Assembly: GCA_029256365.1 (NCBI GenBank)
Contig: JAQSYB010000089.1
Span: 1 to 7,939 of the forward strand
DNA from: Clostridia bacterium
GTDB taxonomy: Bacteria; Bacillota; Clostridia; Lutisporales; Lutisporaceae
Length of the DNA stretch: 7,939 nucleotides
Reading direction: 5' to 3'
Shown here: positions 1-6,407 of the stretch, piece after piece
Numbering within the stretch: position 1 is the stretch's first letter
Layout: each line of letters begins with the position of its first letter
Program-made: the position numbers and the translations under genes
The notes under the pieces: generated by a model
Told to the model about the DNA's origin: nothing
Seen by the model: the letters and a program-made list of their open reading frames with translations, nothing else
Database searches by the model: none

Positions 1-507
1 ATGGGCTACATGGGGAGTGATAAACTGCAAAGGATATGTAATCCCCTTTACACCTTGCTTACCGCCGCAATCCAACACATCTTCATATCCCTCATAAGCC
101 CTTACATACTGTGCTCTGGTTGACTTCAGCACTGCTCTACCTCTTTCAGCATAATAGGGAGAGTAAAAATTAATCTTACCAGTATCTGTATCAAATTCTC
201 CTGGTTTTATTTGTGCAGTCTGGATAAGTGTTTTTTCCTTTGGTACAGGTAATTGGAAATTTCCTAGCTCTACAATTTTCTCAAAGCTTGGCAGCTTAGC
301 TTGTGGATTTATTTCCTCATAGCCTTTGGGCATGACGGCCTTCTCCCATTGCTGCTGCATAATCTCCTTATCGGTATGCACCCTGGGTATAAAGTTGATG
401 CCCACTCTCCTAGCAAGCTGCTCATTCACCCACCAGTCCGGTTTCGCCTCATACATATAAGGCATTGGACCATTTACAACAAAGGTATCTGCAACCCATT
501 GAGACTG
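1..507 (-). pseudogene. C-terminal part of the oxidoreductase in the shifted frame
   Basis: Read on the minus strand in the frame whose codons end at position 1, this stretch gives 169 codons without a stop. It begins near QSQWVADTFVVNGP, continues with YEAKPDWWVNEQLARRVG and DTDTGKINFYSPYYAERG, and ends at YPLQFITPHVAH, where the window stops. These segments correspond in order to DmsA-type sequence: the SELAKRLG region, the 'TPSGKIEIYS' region, and the 'YPLQLTGFH' entry to the molybdopterin dinucleotide-binding domain. That final domain lies outside the window. No start codon with a ribosome binding site was found near the frame change, so independent translation is unlikely. The lack of any further stop or frame change suggests that the break is recent or an assembly error. 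Confidence 0.8.
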
Positions 508-510
508 ATG
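478..510 (-). other. Frame-break site in the oxidoreductase gene
   Basis: The upstream frame is family-like through MSSTAAWSDI (I516 codon at 507-509), then gives SLNGLQIPLL and a stop at 474-476. The downstream frame is family-like from about WVADTFVV (codons from 498 down). Restoring the frame needs a net loss of 3k+1 bases relative to an intact ancestor. The family normally has an LP pair right after this A/S-D-I, followed by a stretch that is longer in DmsA, and both are missing here. A deletion of at least 10 bp, and perhaps about 50 bp, therefore fits better than a single-base error. The exact junction cannot be fixed from one sequence. Confidence 0.7.
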
Positions 511-2108
511 TCTGACCAAGCTGCGGTAGATGACATAAATCTCTCATAGGAAACAATATGCTTAAGCTTATTCCATGCTAGGGTCCGCTTGTTGATATTT
601 GGAATTTGATTAAATATATTACCTCCTACAGCACCTCTAACATACATTTCAATATGAAGTCTTGCCGCAGGTCCAAGATCGATGCGATTCATCCTTAGAA
701 CGTCTTCCCGAAGCTGCTCTGGAGTTCTTCCATCCCTACCATGCAGCAGAACATCGTTTAGCTGAAAGGAGGAAAACAAGATTGGAGAATACACTTCTTT
801 TGCACCAAAAGGAGGAATCATATCCAGCTGAACGGAATAACCATCATCTGCCCGGATATCTCCATATCCCCCACCTCTTTTATTGGTGTTGCCTGTCATT
901 GCGCTTAGTGCTATAAGCATCCACGAGAAATACATTCCATTATTGGTTCTCTGAGGACCTGTAAGCTTTGAAAATATAAAAGCTGGCTTGGCAGCTGCAT
1001 ATTCAATAGCAAAGCTCTCAATGGTACTTTTCGGCACCCCAGTAAGTTTTTCAGCCCAACAAAGCACACCTTCATAGCCTCCATGCTCTGTCTGAAGCTC
1101 ATCAAGGTATTCCACATAAGACTGTCCCTTAGGTACTGTGAAGGTTTTTCCTAAATAGGGCTCCTTTGTCACAGGATGTTTGGCAGGTGACTTGCTAATT
1201 ACCATGTCTCCCGGGTAGAAACCAAAGCAGTATTCCTTTAGAAATTCCTTATCATGAAGGTCGCGCCGATATATTACATTCGTCATTGCCGCAAGCAATG
1301 CAGCGTCTGTTCCTGGTCTGACACAGATATAACGTGGCTTGCTTTCAGAACCGGTCCCCATGGAGGCTGCAGTATCCGTATACCTTGTATCTACAACAGT
1401 TATAGGTATTCCTGCCTCCTTTGCCTTCATTACAATAAAAGCCAAGGCTGGTAAGTTAGCTTGGGTGTCATTGCCCCATATCACAATATAATTAGAATTA
1501 AAGGCATCTATAGGAGGATTGCCCTTCAGGGATTCATAGTTGCCTATGGCACCAAAGGTCGCTGCTTGGAGATTTCCAGAGGATGGGTTTCCAAAACGCC
1601 TAAGATGAGGCCCCAAATAAGATGCGATTCCACCTTCATCCAGTATAGGAAGGTATCCTAGCTCATCCTTTCTCTTTTCCATCTCTCCATACCAATCAGC
1701 TATGGTATCCATGGCTTCATCCCAGCAAATTCGTTTGAATCCTCTTGGATTTCCCCTCTCAAGAGTCTGTTTCAAAGGATATTTTAGTCTATCAGGTGCG
1801 AATATGCGTCTCTTCTCAGATATTCCCATGAGACAAGCACGCCGCTGCATAGGCATAAGGGATTCATCCTGCTCGTAGGAACCTTCTCTCGGAATATCAC
1901 CAGCAGAAGTCACCTTGCACACTCTTCCATCCTTAATGTGGAGCTTTAACATGCATGCTCCGCCGCAGTGCATAGGATGTAAACTCATTACTGTTTTAAT
2001 CTCAGTTTGTTCACTTAATTCCTTTTCTTTTGATTTAGACTGCGGCTCTTCCATGCTGCCCCCTCCTCTTATTCCAACATAATAGAGTTCGATTTTTTTT
2101 CGAATATA

Positions 2109-2774
2109 TTATTTTAAAATTGAATCAAACTTTGCATTTTCGATATTCCAATGCACATCTCTAATGTATCTTTCAATCTCAGCTCTATCTTTTCGCTCAA
2201 AAATTTCAACAATTACTTTGTGGTGGTCATTTGTCTTCTTCAATACATCGAAGAGGTTTACTGCCCCTTTATCCTCTTCCTTATCAGCATATGTCTGCCT
2301 GATAAAGTTTTTTCTTAATTGATTCAATAACCTGATCAGCTCTTCATTCCTACAAAGATTAATATAAACATTATGAAACTCAATCTGAAGCTTATAATAA
2401 ATATCCGGTGCTTTGCTTTCTATTGCCTTCTCCATTGATGTGATAAGGATTTTCATCATAGTGATTTCTTTTTTTGTAATATAATCCATCGAGAGGGCAC
2501 CAGCCAATCCATCCAATCTGCCTAGTATTATATAGAGATCCATGGCCTTCCTTTCATCTATGCCTCTAACAATAAATCCCCTTCTTGGTAGATTCTCAAG
2601 ATATCCCTCAGTCGTCAGCTGAATCAGTGCTTCCCTAACTGGTGTTCTACTGATTTTAAGTTGTTCGCAAATAAGTTGCTCATTAATCCTCATATCACGG
2701 GTAAGGCTTCCATCGTTTATTTTTTCAGCTATGTAATCATATACATAATCCTTTAAAGACTTATAATAATTCAT
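2109..2774 (-). CDS. GntR-family transcriptional regulator, FadR/FCD subfamily
   Basis: A ligand-responsive DNA-binding regulator of 221 residues, normal for FCD-type GntR proteins. The N-terminal winged helix (about residues 3-70) includes SLKDYVYDYIAEKI, the recognition segment ISRTPVREAL (41-50) and the wing LENLPRRGFIV. The all-helical FCD domain (about 75-221) carries H134 in QIEFH, H185 in DHHKVI and H208 in RDVHWN, the usual metal-binding histidines. The family's Asp four residues before the first His is Gln130 here. The start at 2774 is preferred over the in-frame ATG at 2789 because GGAGG (2782-2786) sits 7 nt before it, inside the longer reading frame. The gene lies directly upstream of the oxidoreductase on the same strand and divergent from the peptidase, so local control of both plus autoregulation is the natural inference. 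Such regulators usually bind carboxylic or amino acids; the ligand is unknown. Confidence 0.93.
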   Translation of the reverse strand: MNYYKSLKDYVYDYIAEKINDGSLTRDMRINEQLICEQLKISRTPVREALIQLTTEGYLENLPRRGFIVRGIDERKAMDLYIILGRLDGLAGALSMDYITKKEITMMKILITSMEKAIESKAPDIYYKLQIEFHNVYINLCRNEELIRLLNQLRKNFIRQTYADKEEDKGAVNLFDVLKKTNDHHKVIVEIFERKDRAEIERYIRDVHWNIENAKFDSILK

Positions 2775-2781
2775 TCTTATC

Positions 2782-2786
2782 CCTCC
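2782..2786 (-). promoter_or_regulatory. Ribosome binding site that sets the gntR start
   Basis: GGAGG on the minus strand, 7 nt before the ATG at 2772-2774. The alternative ATG at 2787-2789 overlaps the region upstream of this site and has no purine-rich element of its own. Its leader would also be only a few nucleotides if the proposed promoter is right. Confidence 0.8.
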
Positions 2787-2787
2787 C

Positions 2788-2812
2788 ATTGCTATTATAA
2801 TATGATAGCAAT
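2788..2812. promoter_or_regulatory. 25-bp inverted repeat over the gntR -10 region, candidate autoregulatory operator
   Basis: Perfect 8-bp arms ATTGCTAT (2788-2795) and ATAGCAAT (2805-2812) flank a 9-bp spacer. The repeat covers the proposed gntR -10 (2802-2807) and transcription start. A dimeric repressor bound here would block RNA polymerase. The arms do not fit the FadR-type TNGTNNNACNA pattern, so the binding protein is uncertain. Confidence 0.45.
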
Positions 2813-2830
2813 AACTTCGCCATTTTTCAA
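2802..2830 (-). promoter_or_regulatory. Candidate sigma-A promoter of gntR
   Basis: On the minus strand, TTGAAA (2825-2830) and TATCAT (2802-2807) are separated by 17 bp, each matching the consensus at 5 of 6 positions. Transcription would start near 2795 and give a short leader carrying the GGAGG site. An alternative -10, TATAAT (2794-2799), has no well-placed -35. Confidence 0.5.
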
Positions 2831-2832
2831 TA

Positions 2833-2847
2833 AATAGTATAACTATT
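2833..2847. promoter_or_regulatory. Candidate GntR (FadR-type) operator
   Basis: AATAGTATAACTATT is a perfect 6-bp inverted repeat around ATA. Its core at 2835-2845, TAGTATAACTA, matches the FadR-subfamily operator pattern TNGTNNNACNA at every fixed position. It lies just upstream of the proposed gntR -35 and about 40 bp upstream of the divergent peptidase promoter. AT-rich DNA produces such palindromes by chance, so assignment rests on pattern and position only. Confidence 0.5.
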
Positions 2848-2887
2848 AAGAATATTTAAAATATACTTAAAAATAACTGGAATAGTA

Positions 2888-2916
2888 TGGACATTGTTCT
2901 AATATATGTATATAAT
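2888..2916 (+). promoter_or_regulatory. Candidate sigma-A promoter of the peptidase/AGCS unit
   Basis: TGGACA (2888-2893) and a perfect TATAAT (2911-2916) are separated by exactly 17 bp. The -35 matches TTGACA at 5 of 6 positions. Transcription would start near 2922 and leave a leader of about 110 nt to the chosen peptidase start. Confidence 0.65.
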
Positions 2917-2934
2917 TATAACATATTTACTATT

Positions 2935-2954
2935 ATATATTATATATAATATAT
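2935..2954. repeat. 20-bp perfect AT-only palindrome in the peptidase leader
   Basis: The arm ATATATTATA (2935-2944) is followed directly by its reverse complement (2945-2954). It lies just downstream of the proposed transcription start and abuts the TTGTATACAC element. It could form a weak RNA hairpin or be simple low-complexity DNA. No function is claimed. Confidence 0.4.
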
Positions 2955-2963
2955 TGTATACAC
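2954..2963. promoter_or_regulatory. Possible second GntR-type operator in the peptidase leader
   Basis: TTGTATACAC contains the palindrome TGTATACA and differs at one base from TTGTATACAA, an arrangement of GT and AC half-sites like those bound by several FCD-type regulators. It would lie about 30 bp downstream of the proposed peptidase transcription start, where a bound protein could block elongation. The match is weaker than that at 2833-2847. Confidence 0.35.
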
Positions 2964-3013
2964 GAATCAAAAGGGAATTTTATTAGGTTGCTATGCCCTT
3001 GATTGATACAAAG

Positions 3014-3021
3014 AAAGGAAG
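3014..3021 (+). promoter_or_regulatory. Ribosome binding site supporting the peptidase start at 3032
   Basis: AAAGGAAG lies 10 nt before the ATG at 3032, followed by a purine-rich GAGAG. The upstream in-frame ATG at 2993 has only TAGG close by (from 2984), and its AAAGGG lies about 17 nt away, which is too far. The call for 3032 is therefore favoured but not certain. Confidence 0.5.
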
Positions 3022-3031
3022 AGAGTACGAG

Positions 3032-4714
3032 ATGCGAAATTCAGTGTTAAGTGGGATTGATCAAGATATTGCAGATATTTTTTACGACTATGTCAAAGTC
3101 AGAAGTGATACTTTCTCTGACCTAGAACGAGACATAGAGCCATTTTTAATGGACTTTTTCAATCATATAGATTACTTCAAAATCAATCCTGAATACTTTG
3201 GTACATATAAAATTAAAAACGATACCTTTGATCGATCCGTTTGCTGGGGATTGGTGAAAGGAGTAGGGGATGACACCGTCGTTCTGATTCATCATAACGA
3301 TATCGTTGATGTTGAAGATTTTAAAACACTTAAGCCCTACGCCTATTCGCCAAAAGAGCTTGAAGCCGAGCTGTTGAAAATAAAAGAAGATTTGTTGCCC
3401 GAAGCAAGACAGGATCTTGAAAGTGGAAATTATATTTTCGGTAGAGGCACAGCTGATATGAAAGGCGGCGGATCCATTCAACTTGCATTAATGAAAAGAT
3501 ATTCTGAGCTTGAAAACCTGAAGGGAAATGTTCTACTTATTTCAGTACCCGATGAAGAAAATCTTTCCGCCGGCATGTTAAGTGCTGTTTTATTATTGAA
3601 GGAATTAAAGGAAAAATATAAGCTTAATTATTTGATGATGATTAATTCAGAGCCCCACCAAAGAGTAAATAGTGATGTGGGTGTACTTTCTGAAGGATCA
3701 GTTGGAAAGATGATGCCATTCTTTTATGTCAGAGGTTTCCTTTCTCATGTTGGCAAGGTTTTTGAAGGCTTCAATCCTGTAAGCCTGCTATCGGAAATCG
3801 TACGTAAAACAGAGCTTAATTTGAATCTTTCTGACTTTATAGAAAATGAAGCTTCACCTCCTCCAACATGGTTGTATTTCAAAGAAAGAAAATACAATTA
3901 TGATGTTTCATTGCCGCCAAGCGCCGGAGGATGTTTGAGTATTCTTACCTTAAACAGAGAGCCTGCTTCCATGTTGGACTCCATCAGGAGTATTTGCAAT
4001 GATGCTTTCACTGAATTAATCAATGATATGAATGAAAAGCATAGAATCTTCAAGCAAAGATTGAATAAGCCCATTACAACCTTACCATGGAAAGCTAAGG
4101 TTGTAACCTTCAAGGAACTGTATGATGAAGCATATATGGAGCATGGTGAGATCTTTAAGGATACGTATTGTAAAGCGCTGCAAGATATCAAAGAGAAGGT
4201 GCAGGCTGGCGATATCTCAATGATTGAAAGCAATTTTTATCTTGTTGAAGCCATTTATGACTTTATCAACGACATATCCCCAAGAATTGTTATAGGTCTA
4301 GCACCTCCTTACTATCCGAATGTATCAAATTTATATATTAAGGATTGTAGTGACAAAGCCAGATATTTATCCAATCGTATTATGGATTACTCTTTAAAAC
4401 AATTCAATCAGCCATACTCTAGAGAATACTTTTTTACAGGTATTTCAGACTTAAGCTATACATCGATTAAAAATTCTAAGACTATATCCGAAGCCCTTGA
4501 AGGAAGTATGCCACTGTTTGGATCCCTTTACTTCATCCCCATCGAGGAGATTGAGAGTCTTTCTATGCCCTGCTTAAATGTAGGACCCTGGGGCAAAGAC
4601 TTTCACAAACTTACAGAAAGAGTTTTGAAAGAGGACTTATTCCACAGAAGCCCAGCGCTTCTTAATTATGCAATTTCAATATTATTGGATTGGGATACAA
4701 AAGACCTTTTATAA
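3032..4714 (+). CDS. RocB-like M20 family metallopeptidase (zinc amidohydrolase)
   Basis: A cytoplasmic di-metal peptidase or amide hydrolase of 560 residues, close to the size of Bacillus RocB, a protein of the arginine-utilisation operon whose reaction is not well defined. The M20 active site is complete: HHND (H88 metal ligand, D90 catalytic), GRGTADMKGG (bridging D142), PDEE (general base E175, ligand E176), NSEP (E207) and a late H525 in GPWGKDFH. RocB-like traits are HND IVDVEDF after the first ligand, LLPEARQDLESGNYIFGRGT, the ASPPPTW loop, and APPYYPNVS near residue 425. No signal peptide is seen. An in-frame ATG at 2993 would add 13 residues but has a poorer ribosome binding site. 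The gene is first in a unit with the AGCS carrier 92 bp downstream and diverges from the GntR gene. The substrate is unknown; peptides or acylated amino acids are inferred from the family and the neighbouring carrier. Confidence 0.9.
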   Translation: MRNSVLSGIDQDIADIFYDYVKVRSDTFSDLERDIEPFLMDFFNHIDYFKINPEYFGTYKIKNDTFDRSVCWGLVKGVGDDTVVLIHHNDIVDVEDFKTLKPYAYSPKELEAELLKIKEDLLPEARQDLESGNYIFGRGTADMKGGGSIQLALMKRYSELENLKGNVLLISVPDEENLSAGMLSAVLLLKELKEKYKLNYLMMINSEPHQRVNSDVGVLSEGSVGKMMPFFYVRGFLSHVGKVFEGFNPVSLLSEIVRKTELNLNLSDFIENEASPPPTWLYFKERKYNYDVSLPPSAGGCLSILTLNREPASMLDSIRSICNDAFTELINDMNEKHRIFKQRLNKPITTLPWKAKVVTFKELYDEAYMEHGEIFKDTYCKALQDIKEKVQAGDISMIESNFYLVEAIYDFINDISPRIVIGLAPPYYPNVSNLYIKDCSDKARYLSNRIMDYSLKQFNQPYSREYFFTGISDLSYTSIKNSKTISEALEGSMPLFGSLYFIPIEEIESLSMPCLNVGPWGKDFHKLTERVLKEDLFHRSPALLNYAISILLDWDTKDLL

Positions 4715-4806
4715 TGTTGTGAGAGCTTCAAGCTTTTACATAAGAAATTATCTTTCTAAAAACTTGACGTAGAAAACCAAAATTATATTAAAGGGAGGTT
4801 TATTAA

Positions 4807-6315
4807 ATGGATTTTGCTGCAATTACAGGTAAAATCGCTGGTCTACTATGGAGTAAGGGTTTAATTTATCTTTGTTTGGGAGCTGGGATTTATTTTTCAT
4901 TGGTATTCAAATTCCCACAGGTCCGCCTTTTCAAAGATATGGTTCGCCAATTACTTGGTGGAAAGAGCTCAGCAAAAGGTGTTTCATCTTTTCAAGGCTT
5001 TGCAATGGCATTGGGAGGACGTGTCGGCATTGGCAATATTGCTGGGGTTGCCACTGCAATATACTTTGGTGGTCCAGGAGCAATCTTTTGGATGTGGCTC
5101 ATTGCTTTCTTAGGGGCAGGCTCAGCTTATGCAGAATCAGCCTTGGCTCAAGTATGGAAGCAAGATGTTGCAGGTGAATACCGCGGAGGCCCTGCATACT
5201 ATATAGAAAAGGGTCTGAAAAACAAGCCATTTGCTATACTTTTTGCTATCGTTACAGTCATTGGAAATGGTTTTACCGGCCCTGGTGTTCAAGCATTTAA
5301 CATTGCAGATTCAACAAAGAATGCTTTTGGTATATCTCCATTGATTACAGGAATCTTTGTTGCTGCATTGTTTGCATTTGTTATCTTCGGTGGTGTGAAA
5401 AGAATTGGTAAGTTCGCTGAATTGGTTGTACCATTTATGGCAATCACTTATATCGTTATTGCACTCATTATTATGCTTGTAAATATTAGAAATGTACCTG
5501 CAATTTTCGCTTTGATTTTCAGTTCTGCATTTAATCTGAATGCTGGATTTGGCGCTGTATTTGGAAGTGCAATTATGTGGGGCGTAAAAAGAGGAATTTA
5601 CTCAAACGAAGCTGGCCAAGGTACCGGTGCACAAGCTGCTGGTGCAGCTGAAGTATCACATCCTGCGAAACAAGGCCTTGTTCAAGCTTTCTCTGTATAT
5701 GTAGACACATTATTTGTTTGTACTGCAACTGCTGTTATGATACTATCAACAGGAAATTATAACGTTGCAAACCCTGCAGGAGGCTTCTTAGTGGAAAATC
5801 TTCCTGGGGTTTCTGTTGGTACAATTTATGCACAAAACTCAATAAGCACCTTAATTCCAGGTCTGGGCAGTCCCTTTATTGCTATAGCAGTATTCTTCTT
5901 TGCCTTCACTACATTGCTGGCCTTTGGCTACTATGCTGATAGCAATGCTGCATATCTGTTTAAAAACAGTAAAAATTTTAAAACGATTTCCTTTATTGTA
6001 AAGATTGTACTGGTAGCCTCTACATTCTACGGAACAATCCGTACATCAGATGTAGCTTGGAACCTTGCTGATATAGGTGTTGGCATGATGGCTTGGCTAA
6101 ATATAATCGCTATCATACTTCTAACAAAGCCTGCACTTGCAACTCTTAAAGACTATGAAGCGCAAAAGAAGATGGGTCTTGATCCTATTTTCGTTCCTGA
6201 GAGATGCGGTATTAAGGATGCGGAACTTTGGAACGACATCGCTGAAAAGAACTATGGAGAACAGTTGGCTGCATTGAAAGAAAAAACAGGAAATATTGAT
6301 AAACTAGTCGTTTAG
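4807..6315 (+). CDS. Alanine/glycine:cation symporter (AGCS family)
   Basis: A sodium- (or proton-) coupled importer of small neutral amino acids such as alanine or glycine, in the cytoplasmic membrane. At 502 residues it has a typical length. Family signatures: GGRVGIGNIAGVATAI (70-85) followed by FGGPGAIFWMW and AYAESALAQVWK; YRGGPAYYI (125-133); GNGFTGPGVQAFNIADS (153-169); and RGIYSNEAGQGTGAQAAGA (262-280) with VSHPAKQG. Many hydrophobic spans are visible, including 18-34, 84-108, 140-158, 178-196, 205-226, 290-313, 355-375, 392-410 and 420-440, ending in a charged cytoplasmic tail of about 60 residues. The ATG has GGGAGG 8 nt upstream. No terminator was seen in the 92-bp gap after the peptidase, so the two are probably cotranscribed and the carrier may import the amino acid handled by the same pathway. 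The exact substrate is not determined by the sequence. Confidence 0.95.
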   Translation: MDFAAITGKIAGLLWSKGLIYLCLGAGIYFSLVFKFPQVRLFKDMVRQLLGGKSSAKGVSSFQGFAMALGGRVGIGNIAGVATAIYFGGPGAIFWMWLIAFLGAGSAYAESALAQVWKQDVAGEYRGGPAYYIEKGLKNKPFAILFAIVTVIGNGFTGPGVQAFNIADSTKNAFGISPLITGIFVAALFAFVIFGGVKRIGKFAELVVPFMAITYIVIALIIMLVNIRNVPAIFALIFSSAFNLNAGFGAVFGSAIMWGVKRGIYSNEAGQGTGAQAAGAAEVSHPAKQGLVQAFSVYVDTLFVCTATAVMILSTGNYNVANPAGGFLVENLPGVSVGTIYAQNSISTLIPGLGSPFIAIAVFFFAFTTLLAFGYYADSNAAYLFKNSKNFKTISFIVKIVLVASTFYGTIRTSDVAWNLADIGVGMMAWLNIIAIILLTKPALATLKDYEAQKKMGLDPIFVPERCGIKDAELWNDIAEKNYGEQLAALKEKTGNIDKLVV

Positions 6316-6356
6316 TCTACACAGTTTATAAGTGAAAACTGATCTTTAAAAATAAA

Positions 6357-6384
6357 GAACCGCAGTATGATCATACTGCGGTTC
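6357..6384. terminator. Bidirectional intrinsic terminator between convergent carriers
   Basis: A 28-bp perfect palindrome with arm GAACCGCAGTATGA followed directly by its reverse complement. Its GC-rich stem stands out in AT-rich surroundings. Minus-strand transcripts meet a T-rich tail just past the stem (TTTATTTTT), as expected for a terminator of the NSS gene. Plus-strand transcripts meet a weaker ACTATATTT. It lies 41 bp past the AGCS stop and 23 bp past the NSS stop. Confidence 0.85.
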
Positions 6385-6407
6385 ACTATATTTGTATCAG
6401 CTTTTTA

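Larger units (their letters stand above)
1..2054 (-). pseudogene. DMSO-reductase-family molybdopterin oxidoreductase, frameshifted and cut by the window edge
   Basis: This is the catalytic subunit of a molybdenum bis-MGD oxidoreductase resembling DmsA (oxygen-atom-transfer and anaerobic respiration enzymes). The ATG at 2054 has a strong site (AGGAGG, 7 nt upstream). Seen in the first frame (526 codons, stop at 474): an N-terminal Fe-S motif H26-x3-C30-x3-C34-x39-C74; FAPDRLKYPLK (about 85-95); GNPSSGN (155-161), whose serines align with the Mo-ligand Ser of DmsA; WGNDTQANLP (193-202); VDTRYTDTA (221-229); RPGTDAAL (246-253); and GPQR (366-369). After SDI at 514-516, homology moves to another frame that stays open to position 1. 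There is no Tat signal or other leader (it starts MEEPQSKSKEKEL), so a cytoplasmic location is likely. The gene follows the GntR regulator by 54 bp and is probably cotranscribed with it. Partner Fe-S and anchor subunits, if any, lie left of the window. The substrate is unknown. The break could be a real mutation or a sequence error. Confidence 0.88.

Noticed and set aside
474..510. Programmed -1 ribosomal frameshifting to join the two oxidoreductase frames
   Set aside because: No X-XXY-YYZ slippery heptamer is seen in the right frame and the conserved LP-containing segment would still be missing, so a deletion or sequence error is more likely.
301..1661. Plus-strand reading frames of 66 to 84 codons inside the oxidoreductase gene
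   Set aside because: They are antisense to clear coding sequence, lack ribosome binding sites and show no recognisable domain.
2088..2104. Hairpin TTCGA-T7-TCGAA between gntR and the oxidoreductase
   Set aside because: A 5-bp, AT-rich stem without a following T tract on the minus-strand transcript is not a credible terminator; noted only as a small inverted repeat.
3146..4233. Two 111-codon minus-strand reading frames inside the peptidase gene
   Set aside because: They are opposite-strand shadows of a well-supported gene, with Cys/Ser/Phe-rich translations and no homology signal.
4724..4737. Terminator after the peptidase (AGCTTCAAGCTTTT)
   Set aside because: The stem has only 4 bp with a 3-nt loop, too weak to terminate.
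4764..4792. A promoter for the AGCS gene (TTGACG with downstream TATATT or TATTAA)
   Set aside because: TATATT is only 14 bp from the -35, and TATTAA at 16 bp would start transcription within the ribosome binding site.
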